A stretch of DNA of 64,000 nt from an uncultured Granulosicoccaceae bacterium (GTDB lineage: Bacteria > Pseudomonadota > Gammaproteobacteria > Granulosicoccales > Granulosicoccaceae): positions 1-64,000 of the forward strand of contig CALHCI010000157.1 in the NCBI GenBank assembly GCA_937931165.1, given 5' to 3'. Below are positions 27,057 through 36,681 of this stretch, one piece after another (the first letter of the stretch is position 1; each line of letters starts with the position of its first letter). A program made the translations under genes and the position numbers. The notes beneath the pieces were generated by a model. That model saw nothing but the letters and a program-made list of their open reading frames with translations, was not told the DNA's origin and searched no databases.

Positions 27057-30000
27057 TTACGATGCCAGCTTATCGCGCTCTTCTTCAGGAAACAAATTCA
27101 GTACACCGGTAATGACAGTCTGCGTGCCGGCACTGGTGGTGGCAGCCAGTCCGAGTTCATTCACGTTGTAGTCCTTGATGATTTTTTGCACCTTGCGGGG
27201 ATCACTGAGCAGACGGGTAGCATCCTGTCGCTTCAGTGGCAGGCTGAGCAGATTGCCCTGGACCTGATCGCAGTGATGGTCTTGCAGAAAGCGTAGCTGT
27301 GCTTCTTCTTCAACACCTTCGCACACGACTCTTACTCCGAGGCTGTGACTCATAGCAATCACACCGCTGACAATTCTGGCATCAGCCGGGTTGCGTGAAA
27401 AGTCTGATACAAAGGAACGATCGATTTTTACTTTCGAGATTGGAAAGAGCTTCAGGTAACTTAACGAGGCGAAGCCGGTACCGAAATCGTCAATAGAGAT
27501 CTCCACGCCGTGGCGGTCGAGTCTTTCGAGCGTTTTGGTTGCCTGATTCATGTCTTCCATAACGAGTGATTCTGTGATTTCCACTTCGAGGTTTCTCGGT
27601 GGTATATCAAACTCGCGTATTGCGTTTAAGATGGTGTCTGCAAAATTGGCGTTGCGAAGTTCAATGGGTGAAATGTTGATCGCCACGCTGATATCGTTGT
27701 GACCTGCCTGATGCCACATTGATATTTGTGCACACACCACGCGGGTTATCCAGGCGCTTATCTCGTTGATCAGGCCGGTTTTCTCAGCAACCGGAATAAA
27801 ATCACCCGGCGAGACAATGCCGAATTCCGGATGTCTCCATCGTACCAGTGCTTCCATAGCGACGATTTCGCCGCTGCGCAGATCGACTTTGGGCTGGTAG
27901 GCAACAAACAATTCGTTGCGGGACAGTGCCTGGTGCAACTCGGTTTCGAGTCGGATGAGCTTGCGTGACTCATCGTTCATTTCCGGTGAAAAGTACACAA
28001 AGCTGTTTTGACCGTCGGTATCTCTGGCCTTGCGCATTGCGATACTGGCGCTTCTGATTAATCCATCTGCATCGGTACCATGGTTAGGGAATACACTGAT
28101 CCCGGTGTCCAGAGCGACGTATACTTCGTGGCCATCTACCGTAATCGTGTGATCAAAACTCTCAAGAATCCTGTCTTGAATTTCATTGAAGTCCATGACC
28201 TGACGGATGTTGTGCAGCGTCAGACATATTTCTGTATCACCGTAGCGGGTGATAGAAAAGTTCTGATCTTCGCTACCGAGCAGCCGTGCAATACTTTGAT
28301 CCTGCAGTGTACTGTGTAAACGTGCATTAATCTGCCGGTAGAGTTTTTCGTTGACCGAAAAGCCCAGTGTGTCATTAATACGCTGAAGCGCATCTATCGA
28401 TATTAATAGAATGCCAACATGGTGCGTGTTTTTAGTAGCGATATTTAGCGCCTGCTCAATACGATCGAGCAATAGCGTACGGTCCAGTCGCAGCGTGCCG
28501 TATTCGGAGTTGTCGTCGTTAGCAACCGGTACGACTGTCGGGGTCTCACGTACTGTCAGTATTGGTACGCTACCATTGTTTCCTTTGGCCATTGCCTTGG
28601 CCAGCAGTGCGTCTACACTGGATTTGTCTGGTGGTGTAATGCCGCTGCCGGAGTTGTCTCGCGGAGTGGCAAGAACAGGGACTGACTTTAGTGCAGGTAC
28701 CGCCGGCGCGTCGTTGTTGGCTGGCGAAGTATTGATTTCCTGCTGTTCCGAAGGTGCATTCTGAAAAGAGCGGTTATAACGTGTGACTCTGTTACGACCG
28801 TTTTCTTTTGAGTAGTAGAGTGCTTTGTCTGCCTGTTCTACCAGATCATTGGGTTTTCTGGCGCCGGATTTTATTGTTGATACACCGAAACTCGCCGTGA
28901 TTTTGCACTTGTCGGTAAAATTTGCGTCTTCGCATTTTTCTATGGTATCTCTGATTTTCTCGGCAATCTTCATGGCGGCATCGATAGTTGTCGCCGGCAT
29001 CACTACACAAAATTCTTCACCACCGAAACGGCCAACCAGATCATTTGGTCTGGCGTGGTCTGCAAGTACGTTAGCGAGATATTTAATTACTTCATCACCC
29101 ACGCCGTGTCCGTGGTTATCGTTGACAGATTTAAAGTGATCAATATCTGTCATGAAGCAGGTCAGTTCGTTCTTGTTAAGGTTGGCCTGTTCAAAAATGG
29201 TTTCAAAACCACTGAAGAATGATCTGCGGTTCAGTGACCCGGTGAGTGGATCCCTGGTGGCGAGGTATTCGAGTTCTTCGTTTTGTCTGGTGATTTCCTG
29301 CTTGCTTTTTTCAAGCTTTACCAGCGCATTGCGAAGCTCTGCGTTTTTGATTTCTACTTCGGTAATGTCATTGAAAGTGATCAGTGCGCCGCGTATCTCA
29401 TCTGCACGTGCCACAATAGGTGTCGCATTGACAGTAAAGGTGGACACCTGATGGTAACCGGTATTCAACTTAATGGATGCGCCGCTGGCGAGTTCGCCAC
29501 CGTTAAGCAGTGGTTCCCATGGCAAAGACTCTGTTCCGTCGGTTTCCCACTCGAGAGACGCGCAGTTTTTGCCGGCTAACTCTGATGCATCGATACCGGT
29601 GGTGCGAGCGAACGCGGCGTTGGAAAATACGATTTCCCCGTCGCGGTTAATAATCAGCAATCCTTCAGCAAGGGTATCGAGGGCCTTGCGTACACGTTCC
29701 GGAATGACTGCATCCGGGTCGAGTTCGCGCAGGGTCTTTTTAAGAAAAACGCAAAAAACACCAAAACCTGATATGGCAACAAACAGAATGACTGACGCGA
29801 ATGATGCACGTCTGTCGAAAATTGAGCGACCGGCGTTAAGCGCGTGGTAGCGGATTTCGACAGTGGCTATCTGGTTATCACCTTCGAATAGTGGTACCTG
29901 TACATGGGTTGGTGTTGATCTGTCCGATGAGTCGAGATTCCAGTATTGGTGGTGCGAGCCATACGAGTCGATAAAGGTACCATCGGCACGCCGCACGGCG

Positions 30001-30251
30001 ACAGACTCAACCAGAGAGTTACGCGTTACTGTGGTACGCAATAGTTCCGAGATTTTTTCTGCGTCTTCCTGCTCAAGTTCCATGGCAACATGAACTGCGA
30101 GGGTTTCGGCAATGAACTTCCGCTCTGTGAGGGCATTGTTATCGTGCTTTGGAAACAGCCCGAGAAAATCACTGGCCAACAGTAATGAGATGACGAGCAT
30201 CATCATACTGAAGCTAATACGGAAAAGCGGTGATTTTAAAAAGTTAATCAT
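27057..30251 (-). CDS. c-di-GMP enzyme: sensor, PAS, GGDEF, degenerate GGDEF, EAL
   Basis: 1064 residues. Transmembrane segments near 10-30 and 150-172 enclose a periplasmic sensor of about 120 residues. A PAS domain spans about 183-300, followed by a short coiled coil and a GGDEF domain with intact GGEEF at 410-414. A second GGDEF-like fold (about 585-755) has lost the motif (YGDTE at 670-674). The EAL domain begins near 765 with EAL at 800-802, 'AINIS', 'EITES', 'DDFGTG' and 'KIDRSF', all phosphodiesterase residues. It should be able to both make and break c-di-GMP. The extra inactive GGDEF may bind GTP or serve as a spacer. A Ser/Pro-rich linker lies between (about 495-580). Confidence 0.9.
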   Translation of the reverse strand: MINFLKSPLFRISFSMMMLVISLLLASDFLGLFPKHDNNALTERKFIAETLAVHVAMELEQEDAEKISELLRTTVTRNSLVESVAVRRADGTFIDSYGSHHQYWNLDSSDRSTPTHVQVPLFEGDNQIATVEIRYHALNAGRSIFDRRASFASVILFVAISGFGVFCVFLKKTLRELDPDAVIPERVRKALDTLAEGLLIINRDGEIVFSNAAFARTTGIDASELAGKNCASLEWETDGTESLPWEPLLNGGELASGASIKLNTGYHQVSTFTVNATPIVARADEIRGALITFNDITEVEIKNAELRNALVKLEKSKQEITRQNEELEYLATRDPLTGSLNRRSFFSGFETIFEQANLNKNELTCFMTDIDHFKSVNDNHGHGVGDEVIKYLANVLADHARPNDLVGRFGGEEFCVVMPATTIDAAMKIAEKIRDTIEKCEDANFTDKCKITASFGVSTIKSGARKPNDLVEQADKALYYSKENGRNRVTRYNRSFQNAPSEQQEINTSPANNDAPAVPALKSVPVLATPRDNSGSGITPPDKSSVDALLAKAMAKGNNGSVPILTVRETPTVVPVANDDNSEYGTLRLDRTLLLDRIEQALNIATKNTHHVGILLISIDALQRINDTLGFSVNEKLYRQINARLHSTLQDQSIARLLGSEDQNFSITRYGDTEICLTLHNIRQVMDFNEIQDRILESFDHTITVDGHEVYVALDTGISVFPNHGTDADGLIRSASIAMRKARDTDGQNSFVYFSPEMNDESRKLIRLETELHQALSRNELFVAYQPKVDLRSGEIVAMEALVRWRHPEFGIVSPGDFIPVAEKTGLINEISAWITRVVCAQISMWHQAGHNDISVAINISPIELRNANFADTILNAIREFDIPPRNLEVEITESLVMEDMNQATKTLERLDRHGVEISIDDFGTGFASLSYLKLFPISKVKIDRSFVSDFSRNPADARIVSGVIAMSHSLGVRVVCEGVEEEAQLRFLQDHHCDQVQGNLLSLPLKRQDATRLLSDPRKVQKIIKDYNVNELGLAATTSAGTQTVITGVLNLFPEEERDKLAS

Positions 30252-30444
30252 AGTTATCCGGCACGCCAGTCAGGTCGCCGTGGATTGAGACCCTGAGATG
30301 TGCGGCGACAGACCCATATAAACTGTGTCGGCATGCCTGCCAAAACACTGAAAGTGCTTGTAACCCATGAATGTTTGTCTCGCCGCACAATACCGAGGCG
30401 CGGCTGCCATAATGCCGGGCAAATCGGTTGTGAGTCACAATTTA

Positions 30445-30474
30445 CGGTGTCCGTCGGGAAATAAACGGACATCG
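30445..30474. terminator. Stem-loop downstream of the HlyD operon
   Basis: Ten-base-pair inverted repeat with one G-T pair (arms 30445-30454 and 30465-30474, TGTCCGT/ACGGACA core) and a 10-base loop. It lies 30 bases after the stop of the minus-strand HlyD gene, between it and the GGDEF/EAL gene. No strong U-tract follows on either strand, so it may be an attenuating hairpin, not an efficient intrinsic terminator. Confidence 0.4.
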
Positions 30475-30504
30475 TGAACACCGCTTTCTTTCTGCTTACT
30501 GTGT

Positions 30505-31359
30505 CTATTCGATTTCAAAATTCAGTTGGCAGCGCACACCACTGGGGATTCTCAAGCCGGAGTTCGGCATGCTCAGCAGCACGCCAAACGTACCGCTCGC
30601 TGCATCTGCGACTCTATCTACACTTTTAACTACTGCAACGTGGTTGGTTTCTGAGTCTTGTTCGAGATCAATCGATACCTGTGCTTTCATGCCGCGTTCG
30701 ATTTGACCGAGGTGTTTAACCGGTACAATCAATTCAACGTGCAGCGGATCAAGGTTGGCAATTCGGTAGACCGGTTCTGCCTCGACATATTCACCGATGG
30801 ATTTGTATCGCTCCATGATAACGCCGTTGATTGGAGATCTGACAGTGCGTTGCTCCAGTGCCTGTCGGGCTCGCTCTGCTTCAAGTTGTGCAATGCGCTG
30901 ATTGTCTTCTTCCTGGCGAGCCTGCAGCTGTGCAATGTAGGCTTCGGTACGAACCTTATCCATGTCCTGCGCAGAGATGGTTGCTTCTTTAAAGAGCTTC
31001 TGATTGCGGTTTTGTGTGCGCTGGCCAAAGTGTGCGTTTTCGCGTCGCAGGTTTAATGATGTATCGATGGATGCTCTGGCTGTCGCGAGTTCGAGCGTTG
31101 CCATTTCGAGTCGTGAATCGAGCATCGCAACAATTTCGCTTTCGCTAACGAAGTCGTTTTTCTCTGCTAGCATCTGATCGATTACACCGGCGACACTGGT
31201 GCCAAGTTCAACAACCTGGCTGGGTTCTACAATGCAGTCCATCCCCGCCAGCCCCGAGTCGAGTGAATCAATTGACTCAGATTGGGTTGATTGAGCGTTT
31301 GCAGCCAACGAAGTAAACATTAACGCGGCAAGTGGTAGTGTAGTAATAGTCTTTCGCAT
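30505..31359 (-). CDS. Periplasmic adaptor (HlyD/RND membrane-fusion family)
   Basis: 284 residues. A signal peptide ends at 'ANAQ' (residue about 23). The protein has a lipoyl/barrel-sandwich half motif (GTSVAGVIDQMLAEKNDFVSE), an alpha-helical hairpin (about 85-160) and a second half 'VRSPINGVIMERY.SIGEYV', then a beta-barrel. This is the membrane-fusion adaptor layout. It is the third gene of the GAF-HlyD / M50-HlyD / HlyD operon, 21 bases after the M50 gene. With no transport ATPase or RND pump next to it, its partner is either one of the operon's own membrane proteins or encoded elsewhere. Confidence 0.8.
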   Translation of the reverse strand: MRKTITTLPLAALMFTSLAANAQSTQSESIDSLDSGLAGMDCIVEPSQVVELGTSVAGVIDQMLAEKNDFVSESEIVAMLDSRLEMATLELATARASIDTSLNLRRENAHFGQRTQNRNQKLFKEATISAQDMDKVRTEAYIAQLQARQEEDNQRIAQLEAERARQALEQRTVRSPINGVIMERYKSIGEYVEAEPVYRIANLDPLHVELIVPVKHLGQIERGMKAQVSIDLEQDSETNHVAVVKSVDRVADAASGTFGVLLSMPNSGLRIPSGVRCQLNFEIE

Positions 31360-31380
31360 GTTTATTCTCTGCGCGTATAG

Positions 31381-33546
31381 CTAAAAGGGTAGGGTGTTTA
31401 ACAGTAGTTGCTGCACTCTTCGCAGCCATTGCTGTACGAGTATTTCCCGACCATGATTAATTCGAACAAAAGCCCGCGTACCGAGGCCTGCAACCGAGCT
31501 GGCATCAGGCAGTGCGATATCGACCTGAAATACTTTTTCGGCAGTGGTAGTTCCGTTCTTGTCATTGTCAACCACAGCAATTTCCCCACCACCAACCGCA
31601 CCGAGTGCGCGACTTGGCAAAGCGTTGCTGCCGGAAGGGGTTTGGCGAACTATTGAGCCGTTAATGGTATGTGCCGGATTATCTGCCAGACGCACCTCTA
31701 CTTTGTGTGTCTCACGGTTGAGCAGTCCGACCGAAGCCTGAGGTATGACAACACGCACCACCAGCTCTTCAGGGTTAACTACGTAGGCAACAGGTTCGCC
31801 TTTCTTTACATACCGGCCAATGGTGGCCTGGTCTTTGGAAACAACGAAGGTTCCACTAACGGATGTTTTAAGTGACTGCTCACTCTGCTCATGCAGCAGT
31901 GAGTCAAGATCAGCTTCTGCAGCCAGGAGTTCTTCGGCAGTCTGGTCTGCGGCCAGTGGATCAGTGAATTTTTCACTTTTATAACGCTCATTGAGCTCAG
32001 TCACCCGGGCTTCAAGCACGGTCTGTCTGGTGGCCAGATCGGGGTTGCGAAGTTGCAGAACAACTTCATCTGCACCGACTTCTGTGCCTGACTGATGCGT
32101 AACTTCTTTGACAAATCCATCGGTACCGGCATAGATCTGTGCCTGATCAGGTACCCATACTATTCCTTCGGCGTTGGTGTAGAGTGAAAAAGGAATAATT
32201 GAAATGGTAAACATCACTGCCGCTGTAAGTGCTGCGGTTCGACCGACTGCCTGCGTGCGCAAACCACCCAGTGAGCTGTCAAACACCAGGTACTTAAGTC
32301 CACGATAAATTGGCAGCACAATCATTAGCGTGAGCGACCATACGGCCAGTGCCAGTCCGATAATGAAGTACTTGCCCGCCAGAAAAGAAGCAATGACCAA
32401 CGAAATAAACATCCGGTAGCACCAGGCCAGGATACCGTATCCGAATAGCCAGCTTTGTTCACTGGATTCTGTGGCGGGAGAAATCGCCGCTGGTTGTCCC
32501 AGCACGTATTTTTTAAACAGGTACGCGTTGTATTTGCCAGCGCGGCTATAAAGGTTGGGTATTTCGATCAGATCCTGCAGTATGTAGTATCCGTCAAAAC
32601 GTAGTAGCGGGTTGGCGTTAAACAGAATGGTGGAAACGCTACCGATCAAAAACGCTGACAGGGCTGCGTCTTTGATTAATCCGGGTTGCACCAGCGTCCA
32701 GATAATAAAAGCAAGAGATGCCACAAAGAGCTCGACAATCATGCCTGATGCACCGACCAGTGCGCGTTTGTACTTTTCTTTGAATGACCATGCCGCTGAT
32801 GCATCGACATACGGTACCGGCATTAGCACCAGTAGTGAGATGCCCATCTCATGCACTTCACCGCCCCATGTCTTGACGGTATAGGCGTGCGCAAACTCGT
32901 GGAAGAGTTTCATGATCGGAAATATAGCGATCGTCAGGATGATATTGCGCGGTGCAAGAATGTCCTGCTTAAGCGTTGCGGTGAGTTCCTGAAAATGAAC
33001 CAACAGCATGACCAGCGCGAATGCAACTACCAATGCCCAGATAAACACACCGGTCGCCGAGAAGCACGGACGAATTGCAGTCACGGTTTTATTGAGAAAG
33101 TTGTCCGGATCGAACAGCGGAAAGCGCAGTGCCAGTGGATTAATGAATTTTTTAATCCGTGTGTTACTTTTTTCCATGCGATTGTGCTTAAACAGCTGTT
33201 CTACATCTGCAGGTAATCCGCTGTGGATAATACCGGCATGGAAAAGCTGGCTCAGAACGCCGAGTATTTCTTCACGGGTAATGCTTGCCTGCGAAGCAGT
33301 GATCTTCTGATATATTTCTTCAATGGTGTTTTCACCATCGAGCCTGCCGACAAAGGCATAAGCAGATTCATTAATACGCATGTGACGACCGCGTGCGGTA
33401 TCACTGATCACGTACCATCGGGACCCTCTGAAGTTTTGCGGGTGTGCCGAGATATGGCTGTGCAGTCTGGGAGCCAGATTGGCAATGTGACTCCACTGTT
33501 CGGGGATTGGTTCTTCTGCGGCGGTGGGCTCTGGAGTATCGATCAT
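31381..33546 (-). CDS. PqqD-like / M50 site-2 metalloprotease / HlyD fusion
   Basis: 721 residues. Residues about 35-110 form a PqqD-like domain (RGSRWYVISDTARGRHMRIN), the fold that binds RiPP leader peptides. Several membrane helices follow with the M50 zinc motif HEFAH at 216-220 and the second site 'NPLLRFDGYY'. After about residue 470 comes a HlyD-type lipoyl half motif (AGTDGFVKEVTHQSGTEVGADE), helical hairpin and barrel facing the periplasm. This combination resembles the YydH-type proteins of peptide systems and 'putative peptide zinc metalloprotease' annotations. It may cut a peptide or protein in or at the membrane and pass it to the adaptors. It follows the GAF-HlyD gene by 6 bases. 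Confidence 0.85.
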   Translation of the reverse strand: MIDTPEPTAAEEPIPEQWSHIANLAPRLHSHISAHPQNFRGSRWYVISDTARGRHMRINESAYAFVGRLDGENTIEEIYQKITASQASITREEILGVLSQLFHAGIIHSGLPADVEQLFKHNRMEKSNTRIKKFINPLALRFPLFDPDNFLNKTVTAIRPCFSATGVFIWALVVAFALVMLLVHFQELTATLKQDILAPRNIILTIAIFPIMKLFHEFAHAYTVKTWGGEVHEMGISLLVLMPVPYVDASAAWSFKEKYKRALVGASGMIVELFVASLAFIIWTLVQPGLIKDAALSAFLIGSVSTILFNANPLLRFDGYYILQDLIEIPNLYSRAGKYNAYLFKKYVLGQPAAISPATESSEQSWLFGYGILAWCYRMFISLVIASFLAGKYFIIGLALAVWSLTLMIVLPIYRGLKYLVFDSSLGGLRTQAVGRTAALTAAVMFTISIIPFSLYTNAEGIVWVPDQAQIYAGTDGFVKEVTHQSGTEVGADEVVLQLRNPDLATRQTVLEARVTELNERYKSEKFTDPLAADQTAEELLAAEADLDSLLHEQSEQSLKTSVSGTFVVSKDQATIGRYVKKGEPVAYVVNPEELVVRVVIPQASVGLLNRETHKVEVRLADNPAHTINGSIVRQTPSGSNALPSRALGAVGGGEIAVVDNDKNGTTTAEKVFQVDIALPDASSVAGLGTRAFVRINHGREILVQQWLRRVQQLLLNTLPF

Positions 33547-33552
33547 CGGGAA

Positions 33553-35442
33553 CTACCAGCCTTTAGTCCAAAGCCAAAGACTAATGCGATCTATAATCTT
33601 ATGTGTCCATATCCAGATAATTTTTCGCTCACCCATGTTGATGCGGGCAATGCCTTCCATACCCGGTCGCAGATCTGGTGTGTCCTGATCGAGTTTTGCT
33701 TCAACGCGGAAGTAACTTTTGCCTTCCCCGGATATGGCTACCGGCAGTACCTGATCAACGGTAAACGGCTTAGGATCACCGGGCAGTGCTGCAATAACCA
33801 TCTGACCTGATTTGTCTTCGGCAACGCCTGCCATATCGCGTTCGTCAACTTCGATGGCGATACGATATTCTTCAAGCGGTGCAACTTCAAAAAGCACTTC
33901 GCCTATCTCTACCGGGGAACCCAGAGACTGACTGAGGTCACCGCTGGTCACAAAGCCTGCGTAGGGTGCTTTAAGTTCTGTGCGATCTATGCGTTCACGG
34001 ACCAGTGACAGCTCTGCATCAATTTGATCTGCTTTGGCGCGAAGTATACTGAGCTCTGTGCGAGCGCGTTTGGCCAGTGCTTCCTGGTAGGCTTTTTTAA
34101 CCTTGCTCTCTTCACCCAGCCATTTCTTAAGTTCGAGCTGCAGTGAACGGTCATCCAGTGTGGCCAGTACCTGACCTTCTGTAACCGTATCACCGGCACG
34201 GACACTGGATGATTTAATAAAGCCCGCAATGGGTGCTGCAATTACCTGAGACATTGCACCCTCAATACTTGCCGGTGCGGATACGCGATGATCACCGTCG
34301 ATCACAGAGCCAAGTACCAGTGCCAGAGCAACACAGGCAGCAGTTGCTTTGAGCTTAAGGTGCTTAGGGCCAAACAGGTCGGCAAGACCTGTACGGGCAG
34401 AGTCAACTGCTTTACTGGTCAGTGGTCGTTCTTCAAATCTTTTTAACTCCAGCGCCGGAGCAACGGCAGACAGTACCGATTCACACCATTGTTCGGTATC
34501 GTTATCAAACGGTTGTCGAGCATCGCGTTCAAAAACAATAGCACCGTAGTTGCCGTTTTGACCCTGCAGTGGCAGTGTCATAACCGAGCAGCGGTTATTG
34601 TGATTAGATAAGTCCCGATGTGCCTGATCTATAGCATTTTGGCCGCTGGTTAACGTGGGTATAGCGATGGCAATGCCTTGATCCAGAGACTCCTCCATAG
34701 CGGCCTCGAGACGTCTGACCAGTTGTGTGCGTGAGTCGAAGCTTGCAAGGTGCGAGATGCACTCTGTTCTCACCACCACACCGCGACGCAGACCGATGGT
34801 GACGCGATCGCAGTCGAGTCGGATTGCCAGTCGACTGGCAATATCCATACAGGCCTTGTGAGAGTTGCTGTGTCGCAGCACGGTACCGAGTAAGCCGTGC
34901 GTAAATGTGCCGGCATCCTGTTCTATGCCATCGGAAAGCTGACTCAGGGAATGCAGCCAGTACCCTCCCCATTGCAGCAGCTGCAATACCACGTTCTGAC
35001 GCGATTGCGGTCGAGGCGCCATGAGCAAGGCAACAATGGCGAGTGTGTTTTCGCCATCCTTTACCGGTGTTGCGATCACATCACCCAGTCGCCCGTTGAG
35101 CTGGCCGAACGGGATTTCAGTGTTGACGACAGCCTGCTGCGTCTGCACGACTTCAGCGGCGCTGCGATCGAGCTGTTCAATACCGGATGCTTGTCGCGGA
35201 CGGATGGCGAGTGGTTTACCGTCGGGTGAATACACGCAACCGGTAATGACATCGGCGATCATTTTAATTTGCCACAGCAACCAGCGATCGGCGAGTTCTG
35301 CACTGAGACCGGTCTGCCTGATCGGGGCCGCCGCTTCATCGTTGCTCGATCTTGGCTGGCCGCCTACAGGACCCACACCGGCGTTGTTCAGGGATTGTCT
35401 GTTGGCACCGGGCTGCGGTGGTGCATTAACTGCCACGCTCAT
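33553..35442 (-). CDS. GAF-domain HlyD-family membrane adaptor
   Basis: 629 residues from ATG 35442 (TTG 35457 is the alternative). The N-terminal 170 residues are unassigned. A GAF-like domain lies at about 180-320 (CDRVTIGLRRG ... LPLQGQNGNYGAIVFERD). One membrane helix sits near 360-378, then a HlyD half motif 'IAAPIAGFIKSSSVRAGDTVTEGQ', a helical hairpin, 'LKAPYAGFVTSGD' and a barrel. The very C-terminus is Trp-rich and hydrophobic. The GAF part is therefore cytoplasmic and the adaptor part periplasmic, which suggests ligand control of the transport or assembly process. It is first in the operon; its start faces the divergent DUF4197 gene across 335 bases. Confidence 0.8.
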   Translation of the reverse strand: MSVAVNAPPQPGANRQSLNNAGVGPVGGQPRSSNDEAAAPIRQTGLSAELADRWLLWQIKMIADVITGCVYSPDGKPLAIRPRQASGIEQLDRSAAEVVQTQQAVVNTEIPFGQLNGRLGDVIATPVKDGENTLAIVALLMAPRPQSRQNVVLQLLQWGGYWLHSLSQLSDGIEQDAGTFTHGLLGTVLRHSNSHKACMDIASRLAIRLDCDRVTIGLRRGVVVRTECISHLASFDSRTQLVRRLEAAMEESLDQGIAIAIPTLTSGQNAIDQAHRDLSNHNNRCSVMTLPLQGQNGNYGAIVFERDARQPFDNDTEQWCESVLSAVAPALELKRFEERPLTSKAVDSARTGLADLFGPKHLKLKATAACVALALVLGSVIDGDHRVSAPASIEGAMSQVIAAPIAGFIKSSSVRAGDTVTEGQVLATLDDRSLQLELKKWLGEESKVKKAYQEALAKRARTELSILRAKADQIDAELSLVRERIDRTELKAPYAGFVTSGDLSQSLGSPVEIGEVLFEVAPLEEYRIAIEVDERDMAGVAEDKSGQMVIAALPGDPKPFTVDQVLPVAISGEGKSYFRVEAKLDQDTPDLRPGMEGIARINMGERKIIWIWTHKIIDRISLWLWTKGW

Positions 35443-35777
35443 GGTAGTGGCCTGCAAGTTGGTACTACTGTAGTGGTAATCATAATTTTAGTGATGACCG
35501 TGACCCCCGATGTCACCTTCCGCAAAACACAGAATTATCTGTGCGTGGCTGCAACATCCGCTCCATTGAATCGGCTTTAACAGGAGCAAGTGGTGGTTAT
35601 GAGAGACAGGTCGCAGAGGCCGGTGAAGCACAGGACACACAGGTAGGGTCGCGGGTGCAATTGTTGCGATCTGCAAATAAGCATGTCGGTTTTCACCAGT
35701 GTGCGACGCGGCTAACTATAATGAGGCTTCCGGAGGCGTTCCTGTCCTCGCGTGCTGTTAACTATGAGGTGTTTACG
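35443..35777. other. Intergenic region between divergent GAF-HlyD and DUF4197 genes
   Basis: About 335 bases with no convincing gene. An open frame from 35541 runs into the DUF4197 gene, but the lipoprotein signal only begins at 35778, so this stretch is read as leader. It contains a TATAAT element (35717-35722) facing the DUF4197 gene. No repeat or riboswitch-like structure was recognised. Confidence 0.5.
35692..35722 (+). promoter_or_regulatory. Candidate sigma-70 promoter for DUF4197 gene
   Basis: A perfect -10 hexamer TATAAT is at 35717-35722. The best -35 is TTCACC at 35692-35697 (4 of 6 matches to TTGACA) with a 19-base spacer, longer than ideal. It would give a leader of about 50 bases before the ATG at 35778. 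Confidence 0.4.
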
Positions 35778-36500
35778 ATGCGACTGAGTTTCACAATTGG
35801 AGTGCTGATGCTCCTTGGCGGGTGTGCCAATACCTCGTCCGTACTGGATGAACTGGAGCAGGTTGCCGGGCAGGTGCTGAGTGAAGGCAGTGGCGACCTT
35901 TCTATTAATGAAATTTCGCTTGGATTAAAAGAAGCGCTGTCAATTGGTTCTCAGCAGGTGGTACAGCAGCTTGGACAAACCGACGGTTTTAATGCGGATC
36001 CGGTGGCGCACATTCCGCTGCCAACCGCACTGGATCGAGCCAAAAAAGTGGCGGCCAAGGTCGGATTGCAGAGCGGCTTCGATTCTCTGGAAGTGAGGCT
36101 TAATCGAGCTGCCGAACTGGCAACGCCAAAAGCGAAGTCACTTTTCATTGGCGCTATTCAGCAAATGACACTGACCGACGCTAAAGGCATTCTTAATGGT
36201 CCGGATGACGCAGCGACGCAATATTTTCAAAACGCTATGGGGCCAAGACTTGCCGAAGCGATGCGTCCGATCGTCGATGACAGTCTCGGTCAGGTTGGTG
36301 CGGTGCGTGCGTTTAATGAGTTGCTGGTCCAGTATCGTCAGATTCCGTTTGCACCGGCTGTCGATGCAGACCTGACCGGCCATGTGGTAGAGCTGGGTAT
36401 GCAGGGGATATTTCACTATATCGCCAAAGAAGAGAAAGCCATTCGCGATAATCCGCTCAAGCGGACAACAGAGCTGTTGCGCCGCGTCTTCGGCGGCTGA
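35778..36500 (+). CDS. DUF4197 family lipoprotein
   Basis: 240 residues from ATG 35778, chosen because it begins a lipoprotein signal 'MRLSFTIGVLMLLGGC' (lipid-modified Cys16) and has GAGG about 10 bases upstream. The rest matches DUF4197: 'LSINEISLGLKEAL', 'PTALDRAKKVAAKVGL', 'KAKSLFIGAIQQMTLTDAKGIL', 'ATQYFQ' and 'LGMQGIFHYIAKEEKAIRDNP'. It is a periplasmic, membrane-anchored, mainly helical protein of unknown function. Confidence 0.8.
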   Translation: MRLSFTIGVLMLLGGCANTSSVLDELEQVAGQVLSEGSGDLSINEISLGLKEALSIGSQQVVQQLGQTDGFNADPVAHIPLPTALDRAKKVAAKVGLQSGFDSLEVRLNRAAELATPKAKSLFIGAIQQMTLTDAKGILNGPDDAATQYFQNAMGPRLAEAMRPIVDDSLGQVGAVRAFNELLVQYRQIPFAPAVDADLTGHVVELGMQGIFHYIAKEEKAIRDNPLKRTTELLRRVFGG

Positions 36501-36681
36501 TTGCCAGGCTTTTTTGCGTGTAGTCGTTGAATACTCCTGTCGGATGGTTCGGTTTGCTGGTGGTTGCTGACGCTAGTTGCTAGAATTCCGGCGATTCGCG
36601 GCGCCGCAGTACCAGCAGTTCTCTGTATACCAAATACATTCAGTCTATCGTTATATTTTATTGTTATTAAGGCAACGTTTT

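Noticed and set aside
33223-33810. Plus-strand open frame of 195 residues across the M50 and GAF-HlyD junction
   Set aside because: It is antisense to two strong adaptor genes and has no recognisable domain.
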